Shown here: positions 1 through 7,377 of the stretch, in pieces | Numbering within the stretch: the stretch's first letter is position 1 | How the letters are laid out: each line of letters opens with the position of its first letter | Assembly (NCBI GenBank): GCA_036732755.1 | Contig: DAINBU010000168.1 | Span: 1 to 9,408 of the forward strand | Direction: 5' to 3' | Source: DASRRB01 sp036732755 | GTDB lineage: Bacteria; Planctomycetota; B15-G4; SIAN01 | Length of the DNA: 9,408 nucleotides | Program-made: the position numbers and the translations under genes | The notes under the pieces: generated by a model | Seen by the model: the letters and a program-made list of their open reading frames with translations, nothing else | Told to the model about the DNA's origin: nothing | Databases searched by the model: none

Positions 1-928
1 CTTCCTCTTCCTCCACACCTACCTGGTGCACGACTACCAGCCCGAGCCCGACTTCGCGGCCCGCTTCACGCGCGGGCTGCCGGTGACGCCGTTCGAGCTG
101 CACGGGCCGATCCCGTACCGTTCGCTGATCGACGCGGCGAAGGCGGCGGAGCGCGGCGGCGACCCGCGCTTCGACTTCGATCCGAAGGTGCCGGGCCCGT
201 ACGTCTTCTCGCCGGAGCGCGACCTGCCCCGGGTCGAGGCGCTCTACGACGCGACCGTCGCGCAGGCCGACCGCGACGTCGGCCGCCTGCTCGACGAAAT
301 CGACCGGCTCGGCATGCGCGACCGCACGATCGTCGTCGTCACGGCCGACCACGGCGAGGAGTTCCTCGAGCACGGCGACCTGAGCCACGCGCGCACGCTC
401 TTCGACGAGATCCTGCGCGTGCCGCTGCTGCTGCGGATCCCGGGCGTCGCGCCGCGCACGATCGACGCGCCGGTCGAGCTGATCGAGCTGGCGCCGACGC
501 TGCTCGCGCGGCTCGGCGTCCCGCCCGACCCGCGCATGCAGGGGCGCGACCTGCTCGCCGACGACTGGGAGGAGCACGTCACGATCCACGAGGGTGTCGA
601 GGCGGGCGTCGCCGGGACGAAGCCGGGCGAGCGCGCCTCGCTGCGTGCGGCGCGCAGCCGCGGCGTGAAGATCGTCCTCACCACGCGCTTCGGCCACGGA
701 CTCGAGGCGATGCAACCCTCCGACGACGTGATGCAGCGGCTCGAGACACTCGGCTACCTCGAGGGCGGGGCGTCGCCGCGTGGCGGCTTCTACGACCTGC
801 GCGCCGATCCGGGCGAGCAGCACGATCGGAGCGGCGACGACGAGCTCGACCCGCGCCTGCGCCAGCAGCTGTTCGAGCTGCTGCGCCAGCTCGAGCAGGC
901 GCCCGCGCAACCGGCGGCCTCGAAATGA
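1..928 (+). CDS. Sulfatase-like hydrolase, C-terminal part (5' end outside window)
   Basis: The open frame runs in from the left edge (first whole codon at base 2) and leaves 308 visible residues; the GTG at 26 is an internal valine, not a start. It is the C-terminal half of an alkaline-phosphatase/sulfatase superfamily enzyme. The visible protein begins with F-L-F-L-H-T-Y-L-V-H, the histidine-rich strand that precedes the insertion region of this family. T-A-D-H-G-E-E follows (D116 and H117, visible numbering), then L-S-H-A-R-T-L-F-D-E (H129); these are the usual metal and active-site residues of the second half of the fold. Further on are A-P-T-L-L, L-G-Y-L-E-G and F-Y-D-L-R-A-D-P-G-E, all typical of the family's C-terminus. 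The nucleophile lies upstream and is not visible, so sulfatase, phosphodiesterase or transferase activity cannot be chosen for this copy. Its stop overlaps the next start as ATGA. By residue and base matches it is closer to the second gene than to the third. Confidence 0.93.
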   Translation, partial: FLFLHTYLVHDYQPEPDFAARFTRGLPVTPFELHGPIPYRSLIDAAKAAERGGDPRFDFDPKVPGPYVFSPERDLPRVEALYDATVAQADRDVGRLLDEIDRLGMRDRTIVVVTADHGEEFLEHGDLSHARTLFDEILRVPLLLRIPGVAPRTIDAPVELIELAPTLLARLGVPPDPRMQGRDLLADDWEEHVTIHEGVEAGVAGTKPGERASLRAARSRGVKIVLTTRFGHGLEAMQPSDDVMQRLETLGYLEGGASPRGGFYDLRADPGEQHDRSGDDELDPRLRQQLFELLRQLEQAPAQPAASK

Positions 929-3576
929 ACGGCGACCCGCGCCGCACGATCGCGCTCGCGTGGCTGCTCGCGCTCGTCGCGTTCGGCGCGACCTTCCTGC
1001 TCGTCATGCGCCGGCCGGCGGCGCCGCCGCAGGAGATCGTGCGGCTGTGCGACGCGCTCGCGCTTCCCGGATCGCGCTTTGTCGGCGAGAGCGAGCGCGG
1101 CGCGACGGCGGCGGGCGACGCGGTCGCGCGGGTGCGACGCTGGAAGCTCGCCGCCGATCGCGCCGCGTTCGAGCTGGTCGACGGCGCGGGGAGACGCGCC
1201 GACGGCAGCGCGGCGGAGAACGCGGAGTGGGCGCCGCGGCCGCTGCCGGCGGCGGACGGCGATCCCGAGGTGCTGCGCTTCCCGACCGCGCGCGGCGGGC
1301 TCGCGCTGGTGACGCCGATGGAGCCGGGGCGGCTGCTCACGGTGCGGGCGCGCGTGCGGCGCGGCCGCGGCGGCGCGGTCGACGCGGTCGACGCGAAGGT
1401 CGAGGCGGTGCAAGGCGTGCTGGTCGTCGTGCCGCTGCAGTCGGCGATCGACCTGAGGAGCGAGCTCGCGCGGCGCGACCTGATCCCGCTGCTCGCCGAC
1501 CCGAAGATCCGCAACGGCTGGAACTCGCTGGTCGTGAGCGTCACGGCGCCGGCGGACGGAACCTGGACCGACCTCGACGTCGTCGTGCAGACGCCCGATC
1601 GCACCGCCGCGCTCGCGCTCGAGATCGGCGCCGGGACCGGCGTCACGGGTGCGCCCTTCGACGTCGACGAGCTCGTGATCGAGGAGACGACGCTGCGCCG
1701 CGTCGCCCGCCTCGAGCCTTCCGACGACGGCTCGCCGCTCGCGCGCTTCCTCGCCGCGAATCCGCCGGCGGGGCTGCCGCTGCTCGAGCCGGCGAACCCG
1801 GAGCGCCCGCTCGTGCGCCCCGTCGACGACCTGCTCGAGCGGCGCGACGCGATCGTCCTCCCGCCACCGGCGCACGCCACGTTCGAGGCCGACGTGCCGG
1901 CGGGCGACGTCGCGCTCGAGTACGGCGTGAGCCGCGTCCACGAGGTGCGCGCCGCGTGGGCGCGCGAGCGCGTCGACGTCGAGGTCGAGGTCACGCCGGT
2001 CTCGGGCGGGCCGACGCTGCGGCAGACGACGACGCTCGAGCCGGGCGGGCCGGACGGCTGGCTCGACCGCCGCCTCGTCCTCTCCTCCACCGGCGGCGGG
2101 CGGCTGCGCTTCCGCTTCGCGACGGCGACCGCGCCCGGCGCGGCGGGGACCGCCGACGTCGTCGCGATCGGGTCGCCCCTGGTCCGGCGCCGCAGCTCGG
2201 GCGACGCGCGCAAGAGCATCGTGCTCGTCTCGCTCGACACGCTGCGCGCCGACCACCTGAGCTGCGAGGGCTATCCGCGGCCGACCACGCCGAACCTCGA
2301 CGAGCTGGCGCGCGGGTCGACGTGGTTCCGCGACGCGGCGAGCACGTCGTCCTACACGCTGCCGGCGCACGCCTCGATGCTGAGCGGCCAGCTGCCCTCG
2401 CGCCATGGCGTCGAGTCGGAGCGGGCGGGCCGCAGCCACCTCTGGCTCGACCGCACCGAGCTGCTCGCGGCGCGCCTGCGCGACGCCGGCTGGCAGACCG
2501 CCGCGTTCACCGGCGGCGTGTTCCTCAGCGCGAAGTTCGGCTTCGCGCAGGGGTTCGACCGCTACGACGCGACCGACCTCGCGCTCGAGCGGCGCGCGCC
2601 GCGCTACGACAACGCGCCGGTCCTCGGCCAGCCCGCCTTCAACCGCGCCTACCGCAAGCGCCACGCGCTCGGCCACGCGCTCGACTGGATCCGCAGCCAC
2701 TCCGACGGGCCGTTCTTCCTCTTCCTCCACACCTACCTGGTGCACGAGTACCTGCCTGCGCCGCGTCACGAGGCGCGCTTCCACGCGGCGTGCGCGAGCG
2801 CGGTCGCCGACGAGGACCAGCGCCTCCTGCGCGACCGCGGCATGTCGGCGCAGGCGTGCGCGGCCGACGTCGACCACTTCGTCGACCTGTACGACGCGGC
2901 GCTGAACGACGCCGACGAGGTGGTCGGACGGCTGCTCGCGACGCTGCGCGAGACGGGCGAGCTCGACCAGACGATCGTCGTCGTCACGAGCGACCACGGC
3001 GAGGAGTTCTTCGACCACGGCGCGCTCTCGCACGGCCGCACGCTCTACGACGAGATGCTGCGCGTGCCGCTGATCGTGCGCCTGCCGGGCGCGGCGGCGC
3101 GGGAGGTCCGCGCGCCGGTGTCGCTGATCGACGTGACGCCGACGCTGCTCGACGCGTGCGGCCTCGAGCCGCGCCAGCCGGTCGACGGGCGGTCGCTGCT
3201 GCCGTGGATCGCGGGCGAGGCGCCGGCCGCGGCCGGCCCGCCGCAGCTCGCCGAGCTCAACCTCGACGCGGCGAACCTCTGGATCGCGCGGCGCGGGGAG
3301 GGGTTCGCGGCGCTCGACGTGCGCGACGAGCGCGGCCCGAAACGGCTCGCGCTCGATCGCACGCGGCCGAAGCCGCCGCAGCGGATGCTCTTCGGCGGGA
3401 CGCGCGACGCGCGCCAGACCCTCGACCTCTACGGCGACGCGCCGGCGGAGGCCGCGGACCTGATCGACGCACTTTCAGGACAGCGCTCGGAGATGGTGAA
3501 ACGGCGCGCGGCGGTGCGCCGCTTCGTGTCGGACGTCCCCCCCGTCGGGTACTTCATGGACCAGGAGGACGAGTGA
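925..3576 (+). CDS. Membrane-anchored sulfatase-like hydrolase with Thr nucleophile
   Basis: The protein has 883 aa. Residues 8-28 form one hydrophobic helix after R6-R7 and before R29-R30, so it is probably an anchor with the bulk outside the cytoplasm. Residues about 30-430 are not a domain I recognise; strand-rich blocks occur around 130-230 and 320-425. The hydrolase domain starts near 430 with V-L-V-S-L-D-T-L-R-A-D (D438, likely metal ligand). The nucleophile motif is Y-T-L-P-A-H with T478, where classical sulfatases have C-x-P-S-R. H602 and H607 lie in H-T-Y-L-V-H, D690 and H691 in S-D-H-G-E-E, and H703 in S-H-G-R-T-L-Y-D-E. Thr at this position is known from nucleotide pyrophosphatase/phosphodiesterase-type members (T-F-P-N-H), so phosphodiester hydrolysis or group transfer on an envelope substrate is as plausible as sulfate removal. 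The substrate is unknown. The ATG at 925 overlaps the upstream stop and has no strong Shine-Dalgarno, which suggests translational coupling. The C-terminus is acidic (M-D-Q-E-D-E), and the family F-Y-D-L-R-A-D-P-G-E motif is degenerate here (L-D-L-Y-G-D-A-P-A-E). Confidence 0.94.
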   Translation: MNGDPRRTIALAWLLALVAFGATFLLVMRRPAAPPQEIVRLCDALALPGSRFVGESERGATAAGDAVARVRRWKLAADRAAFELVDGAGRRADGSAAENAEWAPRPLPAADGDPEVLRFPTARGGLALVTPMEPGRLLTVRARVRRGRGGAVDAVDAKVEAVQGVLVVVPLQSAIDLRSELARRDLIPLLADPKIRNGWNSLVVSVTAPADGTWTDLDVVVQTPDRTAALALEIGAGTGVTGAPFDVDELVIEETTLRRVARLEPSDDGSPLARFLAANPPAGLPLLEPANPERPLVRPVDDLLERRDAIVLPPPAHATFEADVPAGDVALEYGVSRVHEVRAAWARERVDVEVEVTPVSGGPTLRQTTTLEPGGPDGWLDRRLVLSSTGGGRLRFRFATATAPGAAGTADVVAIGSPLVRRRSSGDARKSIVLVSLDTLRADHLSCEGYPRPTTPNLDELARGSTWFRDAASTSSYTLPAHASMLSGQLPSRHGVESERAGRSHLWLDRTELLAARLRDAGWQTAAFTGGVFLSAKFGFAQGFDRYDATDLALERRAPRYDNAPVLGQPAFNRAYRKRHALGHALDWIRSHSDGPFFLFLHTYLVHEYLPAPRHEARFHAACASAVADEDQRLLRDRGMSAQACAADVDHFVDLYDAALNDADEVVGRLLATLRETGELDQTIVVVTSDHGEEFFDHGALSHGRTLYDEMLRVPLIVRLPGAAAREVRAPVSLIDVTPTLLDACGLEPRQPVDGRSLLPWIAGEAPAAAGPPQLAELNLDAANLWIARRGEGFAALDVRDERGPKRLALDRTRPKPPQRMLFGGTRDARQTLDLYGDAPAEAADLIDALSGQRSEMVKRRAAVRRFVSDVPPVGYFMDQEDE
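3563..3568 (+). promoter_or_regulatory. Shine-Dalgarno fixing the GTG start of the third hydrolase gene
   Basis: AGGAGG lies inside the last codons of the second gene, 4 bases before GTG at 3573. The frame of the third gene stays open far upstream, so this site and the GTGA overlap with the previous stop decide the start. The first codons then give a plausible signal peptide, which supports the choice. Confidence 0.75.
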
Positions 3577-6353
3577 GGCGGGCGCTGGCGGCGGCGGGGC
3601 TGGCACTCGCGGCGGTCGGCGCGGCGGCGCGCTGTGCCGGACGCGGCGGCGCGCCCGGCGACGAGCCGGTCGCCGAGCTGCGCCTCCTCGATCGACTCGA
3701 CGCGTGGACGATCGCGTCGCCCTGGAGCCCGCAGCCGCGCGGCGCTCCCGAGGCGGAACGCACGCCGCTCTTCCGCGCCGAGTTCGAGGAGCAGCTCGCG
3801 CCGGGCATGAGCTGCGTCGACGCGACGGCGAGCTTCCCGGGCACGCCGCCGCTGCGGCCGGGCACGCTCCTCCCCGCCGAGCCGCCGCCGTCGGTGGCCG
3901 GCGCGGCGGCCGCGGAAGGGAGCGCGGGGCTGCGCTTCGCCCACGCCTCGGGCGCGGCGTTCGTCACGGTCGCGGTCACGCCCGATGCTCCGCTCCTGAT
4001 CTCGTGCCGCGTGCGGCGCGGCGTCGAGCCGGCGGAGCTCGCGGCCGGCGGCGACGCGGCCGCGCGCGAACGCAACGGCGCGTCGCTCGTGCGCCACGCG
4101 CAGGCCGGCTCGCTCATCGTCCTCGAGCTGCACGAGGCGCCGCCCGCCGGCACGACGCCCGCGCAGCTCTTCGCCTCGTTCGGCGCGCGGGAGAACGCGC
4201 TGGTCGCGACGCACGTGGTGCCGGGCCGTGGAGCGCGCGGCGAGTTCGCCGAGTCGCGCCTCCTCTTCAAGTCGTCGGTCTTCACGCGCGCGCTCGCGAT
4301 CGGGCTGGTCGCGGGCGACCCGGGCTGGTGGGCGCTGCCCGAGTCGGCGCACGCCGGCGCGGCGCCGCCGGAGGGCACCGTCGACTTCGACGCGCTGCGC
4401 CTCTTCGAACTGCGCGCGCGCGACTACCTCCCGATCCAGGCGGAGTCGGAGGAGGACGACCTGCCGCAGCCGCGCCGGCCGGGCGCGCGCAACGACGGCT
4501 TCGCGCGCAAGGTCAAGCTGCTCGGCGACGTGCGGCGCGCCCTGCTCGCGCCGGCCGGCACGACGGCGAGCGTGCCGGTCCGCCTGCCGCGCGGCCGCTT
4601 CCGAATCGCCTTCTCCTACGGCGTCCTCGAGGAGGCGCGCGCCGGCTTCGGCCGCGTCCCGATGGCGTTCGTCGCCCGGCTCGAGCGCGACGGCGCGCCG
4701 CCGCGCGAGCTGATGCGCACATCGGTGACCGCGGCCGCCTCGGCGGACGAACGCGCATGGCACGAGTGGAGCCGCGAGGAGGCGGGCGACGGCGGGACGG
4801 CGCGCCTCGTCCTCGCGGCGGAGGGCGCGGGCGGCGACGACGTCGCGGTGTTCGGCGAGCCGACCGTCGCATCGCTCGAGACGCCGGCGACGGCGCCGCC
4901 GAACGTCGTGCTGATCAGCGTCGACACGCTGCGCTCCGACCGGCTCGGCTGCTACGGATACGCGCGCGCCGACGGCCAGCCGACCAGCCCCGCCATCGAC
5001 CGCCTCGCCGCCGAGTCGTTGCGCTTCGCCGACGCGCGCGCGGTCGCGCCGTTCACGCTGCCGACCCACGCGACGCTCCTGACCGGCCTCGCACCGCGCG
5101 TCCACCGCGTGGTCCGCCAGGGGCGCCGGCTGCTGCCCGAGGTGCATCCGCTGCTGGCGGTCGAGTTCGCGCGCGCCGGCTACGCGACCGCCGCGTTCAC
5201 GGGCGGCGCGTTCATGTCGTACGAGCACGGCTTCCACCACGGCTTCGACCGCTACTCGATCCTCGACCCGTTCCTGACCGCGGAGGACCCCTACCGCGTG
5301 GCGTTCCCGCGGCCGGGCGATCGCGCGTTCAACGACGCGGCCCACGCGACCTGCGACCGTAGAGCGATCGAACGCTGGATCGACGCGCAGGCGGGGCGGC
5401 CCTTCTTCCTGTTCGTGCACACATACGTCGCGCACAACTACCACCCGCCGCGGGAGCTCGAGCGGCGCTTCGTGCGCGGCGACGTTGCAAAGCTCGGCCC
5501 CGACCGCGACCTGAAGCGCATCGACCACGCGACGGCGGCGGCGGGCGGCGCGGTCCCCGACGACGTCGCGCGCGTCGCGAGCGACGTCTACGACGGCGCG
5601 GTCGCGGCGGCCGACGCGGCGGTCGGCGCGCTGCTCGAGTCGCTGCGCGCGCGCGGCCTGCTCGAGAAGACGGTCGTCGCGCTCGTCTCCGACCACGGCG
5701 AGGAGCTCGGCGAGCACGGCGGGCTGCTGCACGGGCGGACGCTCTACGAGGAGGTGCTGCGCGTGCCGCTGCTGCTGCGTGCGCCGGGCGTCGCGCCGGG
5801 CGTCGTCCCCGAGACGGTCGACCAGTGCGACGTGGCGCCGACGCTGCTCGCGCTCGCCGGGCTGCCGCCCGTGCCGGTCTGCGACGGCGCCGACCTGCTC
5901 CAGCGCGTGGCGCGCGACGACTTCAGGACCACGTTCGTCGCCGAGGTGAGCGCGTCGGGCCTGTCGCGGCGGCGCGCGCTCGTCGTCGGCGGCGCGAAGC
6001 TGATCGAGAACCCGGCGACGCGCTTCGAGGAGCGCGAGTACGCGCCGCGCCGCCCGCCGCCTTGGGAGTTCTTCGACCTGCGCGCCGATCCCGGCGAGCG
6101 CCGCAACCTGGCGCGCTTCGACGCGGCCGACGCGGCGCGCCTCGCCGCGGACGAGCTCCAACCGGCGCGGCTGCCGGAGTTGCGGCGCGCGGCGGAGCGG
6201 CTGCGCGCGGCCGCAAACGAGGAAAGAGCGCGTGTCGTCCCCGATCTCGACGCGCTGTTCTACCGGCCGAGCGGAACCGCCGGAGCGCAGCTCCAGGCGA
6301 TCGGATACACGCTGGGCGGCCACGCCTCCTCCGACGAGGAGGGCGACGATTGA
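3573..6353 (+). CDS. Exported sulfatase-like hydrolase with Thr nucleophile
   Basis: From GTG 3573 the protein has 926 aa. R2-R3 and an Ala/Leu-rich stretch at 4-19, ending A-A-A before R20-C21, look like a Sec signal peptide. C21 lacks a good lipobox because Arg is at -1, and an uncleaved anchor is also possible. Residues about 100-440 have no clear family but match the second gene in layout: L-L-I-S-C-R-V-R-R-G at 141 against L-L-T-V-R-A-R-V-R-R-G at 137, and a P-x-G...Y-G-V strand just past residue 333 against one just past 321. The hydrolase domain begins N-V-V-L-I-S-V-D-T-L-R-S-D (N444, D451), with the nucleophile motif F-T-L-P-T-H (T495). H616 and H621 lie in H-T-Y-V-A-H, D707 and H708 in S-D-H-G-E-E, and H720 in L-H-G-R-T-L-Y-E-E. 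The C-terminus keeps F-F-D-L-R-A-D-P-G-E and A-I-G-Y, then an acidic tail (S-S-D-E-E-G-D-D). Thr replaces the formylglycine cysteine, so activity may be phosphodiesterase or transferase rather than sulfatase. It is the last gene of the plus-strand operon. Confidence 0.93.
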   Translation: MRRALAAAGLALAAVGAAARCAGRGGAPGDEPVAELRLLDRLDAWTIASPWSPQPRGAPEAERTPLFRAEFEEQLAPGMSCVDATASFPGTPPLRPGTLLPAEPPPSVAGAAAAEGSAGLRFAHASGAAFVTVAVTPDAPLLISCRVRRGVEPAELAAGGDAAARERNGASLVRHAQAGSLIVLELHEAPPAGTTPAQLFASFGARENALVATHVVPGRGARGEFAESRLLFKSSVFTRALAIGLVAGDPGWWALPESAHAGAAPPEGTVDFDALRLFELRARDYLPIQAESEEDDLPQPRRPGARNDGFARKVKLLGDVRRALLAPAGTTASVPVRLPRGRFRIAFSYGVLEEARAGFGRVPMAFVARLERDGAPPRELMRTSVTAAASADERAWHEWSREEAGDGGTARLVLAAEGAGGDDVAVFGEPTVASLETPATAPPNVVLISVDTLRSDRLGCYGYARADGQPTSPAIDRLAAESLRFADARAVAPFTLPTHATLLTGLAPRVHRVVRQGRRLLPEVHPLLAVEFARAGYATAAFTGGAFMSYEHGFHHGFDRYSILDPFLTAEDPYRVAFPRPGDRAFNDAAHATCDRRAIERWIDAQAGRPFFLFVHTYVAHNYHPPRELERRFVRGDVAKLGPDRDLKRIDHATAAAGGAVPDDVARVASDVYDGAVAAADAAVGALLESLRARGLLEKTVVALVSDHGEELGEHGGLLHGRTLYEEVLRVPLLLRAPGVAPGVVPETVDQCDVAPTLLALAGLPPVPVCDGADLLQRVARDDFRTTFVAEVSASGLSRRRALVVGGAKLIENPATRFEEREYAPRRPPPWEFFDLRADPGERRNLARFDAADAARLAADELQPARLPELRRAAERLRAAANEERARVVPDLDALFYRPSGTAGAQLQAIGYTLGGHASSDEEGDD

Positions 6354-6355
6354 TA

Positions 6356-6436
6356 GGCCGCGCCGGAAACCGGCGCGTGGAGGGCCGCGCCGGAGGCCGG
6401 CGCGTGGGGGGCCGCGCCGGAGGCCGGCGCGTTGCG
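6356..6436. repeat. Three tandem 27-bp palindromic units at convergent gene junction
   Basis: Three head-to-tail units occupy 6356-6382, 6383-6409 and 6410-6436. Each contains the perfect inverted repeat CGCGCCGG / CCGGCGCG, at 6359-6377, 6386-6404 and 6413-6431, around a 3-base loop (AAA, AGG, AGG). The arms are identical in all copies; differences are confined to the loop and the last few bases of the unit. The array starts 2 bases after the stop of the third hydrolase gene and ends 23 bases before the stop of the converging lipoprotein gene. No T-run follows any hairpin on either strand. It could act as an mRNA 3'-end stabiliser, a factor-dependent or bidirectional terminator, or a REP-like element. 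Confidence 0.95.
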
Positions 6437-6459
6437 GAACGCGCTTGCGGTGCGCGCGC

Positions 6460-6957
6460 CTACCAGCGCGAGCAGCCGCCGCCGAACCACGGCCAGCTCA
6501 GCAGCGCGAGGCCGCCGCCGATCGCGGCGCCCTGCCCCTTCTCGTGGAACTGGTGGCCGATGATCGCGCCCGCGGCGGTGTAGAGCCCGACGCGCGCGAT
6601 GCCGGTCAGCACGTCGTAGCCGTCGGGGCTGCGGTAGTAGGAGTCGGAGCACGGGACGCTCGACGAGCGCGACGGGACGTCCTGATAGTCGTGGACGGGC
6701 TGCGCCGGCGTGTAGGGCTCGATCGGGTTGATCGACGGGAGCAGCAGTTCGCGGCGCTGCGCCTCGGTCATCGACCCGAGCATCACCGGCTGCCCGGAAG
6801 CGTCGACGTGCTCGGCGATCATCACCTGCGGCGCGGGCCGCGGCGGGGCCGGGCGCGGGGCGGGGATGCGCTCGTCGACGACGACGCGCTCCGTGGGCGT
6901 CGTGCAGCCGAGGCAGGCGAGCAGGGCGAAGGATCCGGCGATCGGGAACGGCTTCAT
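6460..6957 (-). CDS. Small proline-rich glycine-zipper lipoprotein
   Basis: The protein has 165 aa. The start is ATG 6957, which overlaps the ycfL stop as ATGA and has AAGGAG at 6966-6971 with 8-base spacing. The N-terminus is a short signal peptide with two possible lipidation cysteines: L-L-A-C (C15, better lipobox) or C-L-G-C (C18). Residues 31-43 are a Pro/Arg/Ala linker of the kind that spans a periplasm. The middle (about 45-115) has no family I recognise. Residues 124-150 form a glycine zipper (G124, G130, G134, G141, G143, G147-G149; A-A-G-A-I-I-G-H-Q and G-A-A-I-G-G-G-L) resembling the membrane-inserting hairpin of 17-kDa surface-antigen/SlyB-like lipoproteins. The end W-P-W-F-G-G-G-C-S-R-W contains C162, which might pair with C103. 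Last gene of the lipoprotein operon, so probably an envelope partner of the LpoB/YcfL proteins; function unknown. Confidence 0.87.
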   Translation of the reverse strand: MKPFPIAGSFALLACLGCTTPTERVVVDERIPAPRPAPPRPAPQVMIAEHVDASGQPVMLGSMTEAQRRELLLPSINPIEPYTPAQPVHDYQDVPSRSSSVPCSDSYYRSPDGYDVLTGIARVGLYTAAGAIIGHQFHEKGQGAAIGGGLALLSWPWFGGGCSRW

Positions 6958-7367
6958 CGCTTGGACTCCTTGGCGGTCGTCATCTGGATGACGAATTCTA
7001 CGGCGCCCGAGGCGATCGACTCCTGGCTGAGATCGACCGTCTGACCCGCATTGATGAGGTAGTGCGCAAAGGGCGTGTCGGGCTCGACCGCGAAATGTTT
7101 GTCGTCCTTGAAGGTCCAGCGCACCTGGATGTGGCGGTCGGTCGGCGAGCGGTTCACGAAACGGACCTGCGCCTTGAGCCGCCCGTCGGGAAGGATCTGC
7201 TGGCGATGGTCCAGCAGCTGGATCGCCCAACGCAGGTCGTCGTCGAGGATCAACAGGACCGTCGTGTCGGCGGTCGCGGCGTCGTCCGGGTCTTTCTCGT
7301 CGGCGGCGTGGGGCAGGCCGCCGCACGCGGCGACGAGGAGCAGGAGCAGCGGCAAGAGCTTCTTCAT
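6954..7367 (-). CDS. ycfL: YcfL-like (DUF1425) lipoprotein
   Basis: The protein has 137 aa. K2-K3 and a leucine run end in V-A-A-C, giving lipid Cys15; the acidic Asp/Glu/Ala-rich stretch that follows (about 21-33) is probably a tether. The body, about 38-130, reads like the YcfL/DUF1425 beta-sandwich: D-G-R-L-K-A-Q-V-R-F-V-N-R-S at 61-74, Q-V-R-W-T-F-K-D-D at 81-89, then an I-N-A-G-Q-T-V-D-L strand and a final E-F-V-I-Q-M strand. The E. coli protein has unknown function and its gene lies next to lpoB; here it is two genes downstream of an LpoB-like gene, which strengthens the call. The ribosome site GAGGA (7375-7379) overlaps the stop of the upstream gene at 7-base spacing, and the stop overlaps the next start, so it is translated as part of the operon. 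The family call rests on motif pattern, not on an alignment. Confidence 0.88.
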   Translation of the reverse strand: MKKLLPLLLLLVAACGGLPHAADEKDPDDAATADTTVLLILDDDLRWAIQLLDHRQQILPDGRLKAQVRFVNRSPTDRHIQVRWTFKDDKHFAVEPDTPFAHYLINAGQTVDLSQESIASGAVEFVIQMTTAKESKR

Positions 7368-7377
7368 GGAGCGTTCC

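Noticed and set aside
678..3033. Long minus-strand open frames (520 and 747 codons) opposite genes 1 and 2
   Set aside because: They are antisense shadows with skewed Arg/Val/Ala composition and no family motifs, while the plus strand shows clear catalytic motifs.
780..3572. A 5' extension of the third hydrolase frame giving one 1857-residue protein
   Set aside because: This part overlaps genes 1 and 2 in another frame, is an Arg/Ala-rich low-complexity translation with no motifs, and is open only because stop codons are rare at this G+C. The Shine-Dalgarno and signal peptide at 3573 fix the real start.
3429..6323. A 964-codon minus-strand open frame opposite gene 3
   Set aside because: It is antisense to a well-supported gene, rich in Arg/Ala/Val/Glu/Gln, with no recognisable domain.
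6325..6342. A 7-bp inverted repeat (CCTCCTC / GAGGAGG) at the end of gene 3
   Set aside because: It lies inside the coding sequence for the acidic tail and is explained by Ser/Asp/Glu codons; there is no T-run.
6356..6436. The tandem units as a CRISPR array
   Set aside because: The units are directly adjacent with no unique spacers, so this is a simple tandem palindromic repeat.
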